Shown: positions 59,901 to 64,000 of the stretch, piece by piece
How the letters are laid out: each line of letters opens with the position of its first letter
Position numbering within the stretch: the stretch's first letter is position 1
Assembly: GCA_033977485.1 (NCBI GenBank)
Contig: CM066995.1
Span: 46,623,162-46,687,161 of the forward strand
From: Hydrangea macrophylla
Taxonomy: Eukaryota > Streptophyta > Magnoliopsida > Cornales > Hydrangeaceae
Direction of reading: 5' to 3'
Length of the DNA stretch: 64,000 nucleotides
The notes under the pieces: generated by a model
Database searches by the model: none
What the model was told of the DNA's origin: nothing
Seen by the model: only the letters and a program-made list of their open reading frames with translations
Translations under genes and position numbers: made by a program

Positions 59901-60351
59901 TATTGTCTGAAAATTCTAAAACTACGACTCCTATAGCAACCGCAGATACGGTTGCGCTAGAACCTAGAGTAAGCACGATCTCCCCATCACTGCATTTCCT
60001 GGTTGATCTGAACCCCTGCAATGAATTACAGATATGGTTAGTCGCACCAGAATCAATGCACCAAGTGTTTGAAGTATCCGTAATAAAACTTACTTCAATC
60101 ACATGTGATTCAATCATACCTTGAACTCTTGTAGCTAAGAATTCTGGACAGTTCCTCTTCCAGTGGCCCTTCTCACCGCATTGGAAACACTTTCCTTTGC
60201 CTTGGCCACCCCACCTTCCCTTTGCCCTTACCTTTTCCCTTAGATTTTGCAATCTTAGGGACCGGTCCAACACTTGAACCACCAGTGCCAGCCTTCTTCT
60301 TTCCTTTCTTACCTTTCGGTGTAGATCGGGAAGAAGAAGCGCTTTTCTCAA
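56986..60351 (-). CDS. pol: Ty1/copia pol (protease, integrase, RT, RNase H)
   Basis: An open frame of 1121 codons. A CCHC knuckle [14 protein letters not shown] lies near residue 60, then protease [13 protein letters not shown] near 100. The pre-integrase finger is [22 protein letters not shown]. Integrase Asp residues are in HTDVCGPI (about 301) and SDRGGEYLS, with Glu in [13 protein letters not shown] has [20 protein letters not shown] and the catalytic YVDDILLIG near 793. RNase H has [19 protein letters not shown] near 962 and [19 protein letters not shown]. All catalytic residues are present. The listed beginning is not a natural start: codons before about residue 48 are out of the ancestral frame owing to paired indels. 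It is the best candidate in the window for a functional enzyme. Confidence 0.93.
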   Translation of the reverse strand: MRKALLLPDLHRKVRKERRRLALVVQVLDRSLRLQNLREKVRAKGRWGGQGKGKCFQCGEKGHWKRNCPEFLATRVQGMIESHVIEVSFITDTSNTWCIDSGATNHICNSLQGFRSTRKCSDGEIVLTLGSSATVSAVAIGVVVLEFSDNKVLILSHVLYVPLIRRNLISVSNLTNNGYSFHFGTEVVIKRNSSFICSGVKSNGLYVITPNISKDSCLELNNSVVTLPSKRKEPSTNSTRLWHMRLGHINLNRIGRLVKEGVLGDLVLEPMEVCESCLEGKMTKRPFPAKGNRTNALLELVHTDVCGPINIRARGGYEYFITFTDVHSRYGYVYLMQHKSEAFEKFKEFRAEVEKQSGTHIKAIRSDRGGEYLSNEFIDHLVQNGILSQLTAPGTPQQNGVAERRNRTLLDMTRSMMSYSELPLFLWGYALETAAYILNLVPSKSVPRTPREMWIGRKPSLQHLWIWGCPAHVLKGKMSKLDSRSEVCYFVGYPKGTYGWYFYDPREQKVFVSTNAVFLEDDYIMNHKPKGRIDLREIEGEPSVQPAVDNDENQENTTSSPISAPVPRRSGRIISQPDRYMFLGEVFEAVSIESESDPATYEEAMADVDSAHWIKAMKAELESMDSNQVWDLVELPANIKPIGCKWVYKRKRGSDGKVETFKARLVAKGYTQREGIDYEETFSPVAMLKSIRILLSIAACLDYEIWQMDVKTAFLNGNLEEDIYMQQPEGFIAGRKGNLVCKLQKSIYGLKQASRSWNIRYDQAVKSFGFIQNLDEPCVYKKCEGKVVAFLVLYVDDILLIGNDVAAQSTVKVWLASTFDMKDLGEASYILGIKLFRDRKRKIMGLSQAGYIEKVLTKFSMDNSKKGLLPFRHGLAFSKDQCPKTQEERNRMAGIPYASAVGSLMYAMLCTRPDICFAVGMVSRYQSNPGPEHWTTVKHILKYLRRTKDYMLMYGGSELIPVGYTDSDFMSNKDSRKSTSGHLFTLGGGAVSWRSIKQKCIADSTTEAEYVAACEAAKEAVWLKKFLMELEVVPASLSPITLYCDNSGAVAQSKEPRNHGKGKHVERKYHLIRDIVQRGDVTVTKIATADNLADPFTKALPQKVFDRHLDSLGLRCSSEWL

Positions 60352-60354
60352 CGT

Positions 60355-60975
60355 TTAAAACGCTGCCCCAGGTTTGATCACCCCTTCTGCTGCCAGTAAA
60401 GAACTCATTAATTCGCTCATTGAAAAATCCATTTGATTCATATTATAGTTAAGTTTGAATTGAGCGAATGATGGCGACAGCGAGTTGAGGATCATATCAA
60501 CTTGGGTCTGTGCATCGATGTTGGCTTCCAAGGTCTCCAGTTCGTTTAAATAACCAATCATTTTTAAAACATGTTCTTTGACTGGAGTACCTTCCGACAT
60601 CTTTGCACTCATTATCTTCTGCATGGCTACCTGTCTGGCAGGCCTGCCATGCTCCCCAAACATCTTTTTCAGGGATGTGATAATGTCACTGGCAGAATCG
60701 TTCGATTGGAATTGGTGTTGTAACACACCAGCCATTGAGGCCAGAATGTAACAACGGGCCATTCCATTCGACTTCTTCCATTTGTCGAACTCGCGTCTGG
60801 CAGCTGCCGAAGCATTTACCGCGGGTTCTTCAGGGCTTGGGGTGGTGAGGACATATATGTGATCCTCCGCAGTTAAAACGATGTCAAGGTTACGTTTCCA
60901 TTCAGTGTAGTTATTTCCAGTTAACTTGTTTTGAGTGAGTATGGTAGCAAGTGGACTAAATGCAGATCCAGACAT
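60355..60975 (-). CDS. gag: Ty1/copia gag
   Basis: ATG at 60975 (MSGSAFSPLATILTQNKLTG), 206 codons to TAA. It contains the copia-type gag core: NNYTEWKRNLDIVL, a basic KWKKSNGMARCYILASMAG segment, MQKIMSAKMSEGTPVKEHVLK, LNELETLEANIDAQTQVDMI and LSPSFAQFKLNYNMNQ. The stop arises from a 1-nt loss near 60363. In the shifted frame the Lys/Gly-rich linker reads [18 protein letters not shown], and an extra G in the G-run near 60207 restores the frame before the zinc knuckle. Without these two changes gag and pol would be one ORF. Confidence 0.88.
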   Translation of the reverse strand: MSGSAFSPLATILTQNKLTGNNYTEWKRNLDIVLTAEDHIYVLTTPSPEEPAVNASAAARREFDKWKKSNGMARCYILASMAGVLQHQFQSNDSASDIITSLKKMFGEHGRPARQVAMQKIMSAKMSEGTPVKEHVLKMIGYLNELETLEANIDAQTQVDMILNSLSPSFAQFKLNYNMNQMDFSMSELMSSLLAAEGVIKPGAAF

Positions 60976-62203
60976 TATGATTACTGAAAATCAAACAAAC
61001 AAAATAAATATGGATATCAGAATTGACAGTTTGAAATAAAAGAATCCTTAAAACTCTTATTTATAAACAAAGTCGCCGGAATATCAAAACGAAAGAATAA
61101 AGCCTCCGTGTGGTGGTCAATGTTCGATCTTTCGATTTATCATGACTTATCCGCTATGCAACTCTTGCAAAATAGCCATGACTCCTGAACCTATTTGATC
61201 TCTAAGTTTCTGAATAATGCCCCGTGTGGGATCCCTTATCCATAGCTTAGCTAGTGTGTACCATTAACTAGGATCCAATCACAACCGTCTCAAGTAGCGC
61301 CTCCGTGTGGTGGTCACCCTCTAACACGTCTGATTGATCCTATCCATAGGAAGTTCACATCTAGTAACCAATGAGCAGCGTACCCTCCGTATGGAATGAT
61401 CACCCCTGGCGAGGTGACACAGAATACACTACTCATCTTACAATGAACCGTTAATGGAAGATCGTGGGTGTTATTTGATAAGACCCTCTCCCACTAGATT
61501 TAGTAAATTAAGGATTTTGCTTTTGAAAAATGTTTCCACACACTACCCATAAACATCCAATGTTTACTAATGTGTTGAAAATGGTTTTTGAATTTTATTT
61601 TAGAAAACTTGTTTTAAGTGCATGCAACAATGTATTATACGCCAATCACAAAACAAGCACATAAAACAAAAAACTAAAATGAAATATAGGCATTCAAACA
61701 ATGCCTCTATCTCCCATGGCTCTATTTCCATAGATCCACCTTCTTGGTTTGGTCGCCTCCGGCTCCATCTTTATGGACAACGGCTCCTTGCTCCATCTTC
61801 ATGGAATTTCTAATTCTATTACATTGGACCTATGCTTTTTTTGAAGCTTACAATTTATCTAGAAAAAGGAAATAGCAAAAAGGAAATAAAAGGCTAGGGA
61901 AACCGGTGCGACTTTCCTTTTCGTAGGATTGAAGCTGCAGCGCCCTTTACATACGCCTTAAAACCAAACCATTAATAAATTACAACATGCACCAATCTCA
62001 AACAATTTAAATATAAATATTTAAACGACTTGGTGCCATGGGAGATAGCGACTAATTTTGCTGCAAAAGGGTTAGTCGTACACGCATCCACACATACATA
62101 ACAAATATATGTAACTATTGAAACACTTAATTGATTCACACAGTATATAAACACTTTACATACTGAATTAGAACTTAAAATAGCATCTTACTTCTCTGTC
62201 ACA

Positions 62204-62568
62204 GTTCGATCGATCGAAGACCGTTCGATCGCTCGAACCTTCGATCGATTGAACACTGTTCAATCGCTTGAACATTCTGTTTCACAGAATGATTTAAAAA
62301 ATTTTACAGAAATAATTTAAGATTAAAGTATAATTTAAAAAAACTTTACAACTGTGAACAGAACACCTGGACAGAGAATCTGTCTCAATCGATCTAACAC
62401 TATTCGATCGATCGAACACCAGAAGGCTTCGATCGATCGAAACTAGTTCGATCGATTGAGAACAGAATGTTCGATCGATCAAAACAAGTTCGATCGATCG
62501 AACCCAGAATGTTCGATTGATCGAAACAAGTTCGATCGATCGAAACAAGTTCGATCGATAGAACCCAC
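62204..62568. repeat. TTCGATCGATCGAA clusters in the copia leader
   Basis: About four units at 62204-62272 and nine at 62386-62568, with variants of the palindrome such as TTCGATCGCTCGAA, TTCGATCGATTGA and TTCGATTGATCGAA. All are within the predicted genomic RNA. Confidence 0.93.
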
Positions 62569-62716
62569 CTTGCATCCTATGCAATCACAGTTTTGTATTC
62601 TGCTGCGATAACACTGCAGAAACAGAACTGTGATGATGCAGTTTTGAAAACAGTTCTAAAAACAACATGCAAATCAAAACTAGGGTTCCAAAACGCATCT
62701 ATAGATCCAAACGAGC

Positions 62717-62733
62717 GTGGCTCTGATACCAAT
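62717..62733 (-). promoter_or_regulatory. Primer-binding site, initiator tRNA-Met (copia)
   Basis: The minus strand reads AATTGGTATCAGAGCCAC, beginning at the LTR end at 62734. TGGTATCAGAGC is complementary to initiator tRNA-Met. Confidence 0.92.
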
Positions 62734-63079
62734 TGAAGGAAAAAGTGGTTTAAAGTTAGAGTTTAAACGCGCAGCGGAAATAGGTTAAGTTATAAAACTT
62801 TTGGTATTCCAGGATCTACTACTCGTCAATTCCATAGATGCGTACAAGGGGGTGCAAGAATTATACCTTAGTGTCTTGAACCCAATTCTGAAACTTTAAC
62901 TTCCAGCAACCTCCACTAGATGATCTTCACCCTTATGACTCCTGCGGATGCCTGCCGGAAAGACTAGGGTTGGTGGGAACCCTAATAGAGAGGATATGAA
63001 GGTTTTGGGAAGACTATGATAGTTTCTGCAGCTTCTGCGTATAAAAACGACGATCACTTACTTCCAGAACGCAGCTGCC

Positions 63080-63088
63080 CTATTTATA
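63080..63088 (-). promoter_or_regulatory. TATA box of the copia 5' LTR
   Basis: TATAAATAG on the minus strand, 346 bp from the inner LTR end, the same offset as the left copy at 55856. The palindromic motif cluster begins about 22 bp upstream. Confidence 0.65.
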
Positions 63089-63110
63089 GATTTCCAGAAC
63101 CGACCTAGAC

Positions 63111-63258
63111 TTCAATCGATCGAAGTGAGTTTGATCGATCGAACCTTCGATCGATCGAACCATTCTCGATCGATCGAACCTTCGATCGATCTAACCATTC
63201 TCGATCGATCGAACCTGATGACTTCAATCGATCGAACATTCTTCGATCGATCGAACCT
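63111..63258. repeat. TTCGATCGATCGAA cluster, right copia LTR (8 units)
   Basis: Eight units in 148 bp. Relative to the left LTR four units (70 bp) are gained between GATCGATCGAAC and CTGATGACTTC. The gained part looks like a duplicated pair alternating CCTTCGATCGATC and CATTCTCGATCGATC. Confidence 0.95.
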
Positions 63259-64000
63259 GTCTTAACAGCTTCCTCAAGTGTCTTTCCAAGCATCCTAGCG
63301 GAGCTAAGAGTGGGACCTCCTAGGCTCTTTATTGTTGGCTCAGACCAGTTTGTTAATTACCATGACCAAACTCTTTGATCAGCAAACTAACTAACTGGTC
63401 AGTTAATGTTTATTCCACTATAAAACGATAACTGAACTCCAACGCAAAAGAACATATCCGAAGCGATAACTAGACTTGTATGGTGTACTAATGTCCCTCT
63501 ACCGTCAGCATTCGTAATCATATTCAGGTAGTCGGATAACTGTTACTGTCAACCTGAATCATGATTACTTCTTGTATTCCTTGAGTCCCATTCACTACTC
63601 ATGATTACCAAACATGTTGATAACTCTTATCAACAAGACTGCAGTACTCAGTAATCAACTTGGTGACATTCTCAAGGGAATGCTTACTCTGAATCAGAGG
63701 GTAGATTCTATCTTGACAATATATGTTCACAACCCTGTTGACATGACATACCCAAGATACCCAGGTGTTGATCTTCTATAGACCTCACTGATTGGTAAGT
63801 CAAAACAGCCATATCCATAGTCTGTGTTCATAATCATCTCAAGATTGAGAACACGAACCTTATACAAGTTATGAGTTCCTATTGACTGTTGACAGCCTTA
63901 AGCGTCAATAGGAAAGCTCAGGTCCGTCAATGCACTATAAGCACTAGCATATCAACTAAGAGCTACACTCTAGTGATTGAGATTAATCACTCCATCCAAT

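Larger units (their letters stand above)
60976..62733 (-). other. Copia 5' leader between LTR and gag
   Basis: Transcribed, untranslated leader of about 1.76 kb, unusually long. It holds two exact copies of GCCTCCGTGTGGTGGTCA (61102-61119 and 61299-61316) and a degenerate third near 61383. Two TTCGATCGATCGAA clusters lie at 62204-62272 and 62386-62568. ORFs are short; the 96-codon minus-strand frame at 62294-62584 is a translation of the motif repeats (SIDR/SIEL). Confidence 0.8.
55510..64000 (-). mobile_element. Young Ty1/copia element (right end outside the window)
   Basis: Minus-strand element with left 3' LTR 55510-56970, right 5' LTR from 62734 (1267 bp visible), an initiator-Met primer site, gag and an almost open pol in the copia order protease-integrase-RT-RNase H. 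The LTRs are nearly identical except for a 70 bp gain in the right one. By comparison with the left LTR about 264 bp of the right LTR lie beyond the window. The left flank is ccgac (55505-55509); the right TSD copy cannot be seen. It interrupts Tat RNase H. Confidence 0.92.
62734..64000 (-). repeat. 5' LTR of the copia element (incomplete at window edge)
   Basis: Starts TGAAGGAAAAAGTGG and matches the left LTR to the window end (position 64000 corresponds to 56706). The minus-strand TATAAATAG is at 63080-63088. The motif cluster at 63111-63258 has eight units against four in the left LTR. Confidence 0.93.

Noticed and set aside
62294..62584. A 96-codon minus-strand ORF with repeated SIDR/SIEL peptides
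   Set aside because: It is simply the translation of the TTCGATCGATCGAA repeats in the copia leader, with no domain and no conserved start.

Overview
The window is nuclear DNA of a flowering plant, most likely a eudicot with a large, repeat-rich genome. Almost every coding signal belongs to LTR retrotransposons nested in one another (Ty3/gypsy Tat, Athila and chromovirus types, and one Ty1/copia). Long terminal repeats, target-site duplications (TSDs), tRNA primer-binding sites and polypurine tracts can be read directly. I see no confident host gene, no rRNA or tRNA gene and no CRISPR array. The species cannot be named from what is here.

Layout. 1-3145: decayed antisense plant-mobile-domain (PMD, aminotransferase-like) gene from the 3' end of a Tat-type element. 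3146-22011: plus-strand Tat element (LTR, gag, protease, RT, two RNase H domains, integrase, antisense PMD gene, LTR). Its gag is split by a second element of the same family in the opposite orientation (5487-11365, TSD gaatg), which has lost most of its pol and one LTR. 22012-24924: no clear gene; a possible LTR remnant, a Stowaway-like MITE, and a promoter-like stretch with a (TC)26 run. 24925-33503: Athila-type element carrying only gag and protease. 33504-34511 plus 43569-45243: another PMD gene, split by a nearly intact chromovirus (34512-43563, TSD gtcgg). 45244-54193: minus-strand Athila-type element with pol, a probably spliced acidic ORF and an env-like ORF, lacking its 5' end. 54194-55509: minus-strand Tat integrase and RNase H. 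55510-64000: young minus-strand Ty1/copia element whose right LTR runs off the window.

The PMD gene at 33504-45243 and the integrase/RNase H at 54194-55509 have the order and orientation expected of one minus-strand Tat element, so three or four later insertions probably dismembered a single older element. Most stop codons in the old elements are one C-to-T (or G-to-A) step from Gln, Arg or Trp codons, as expected for decay of methylated DNA.

The most unusual signal is that four otherwise unrelated elements each carry clusters of a short CG-cored palindrome: CAGTCGACTG in the chromovirus LTR, TTCGATCGATCGAA in the copia and the minus-strand Athila element, and a CGCTCGCGCGACC type in the gag-only Athila element. 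In the copia LTR the cluster lies directly upstream of the TATA box and has gained 70 bp in one LTR.
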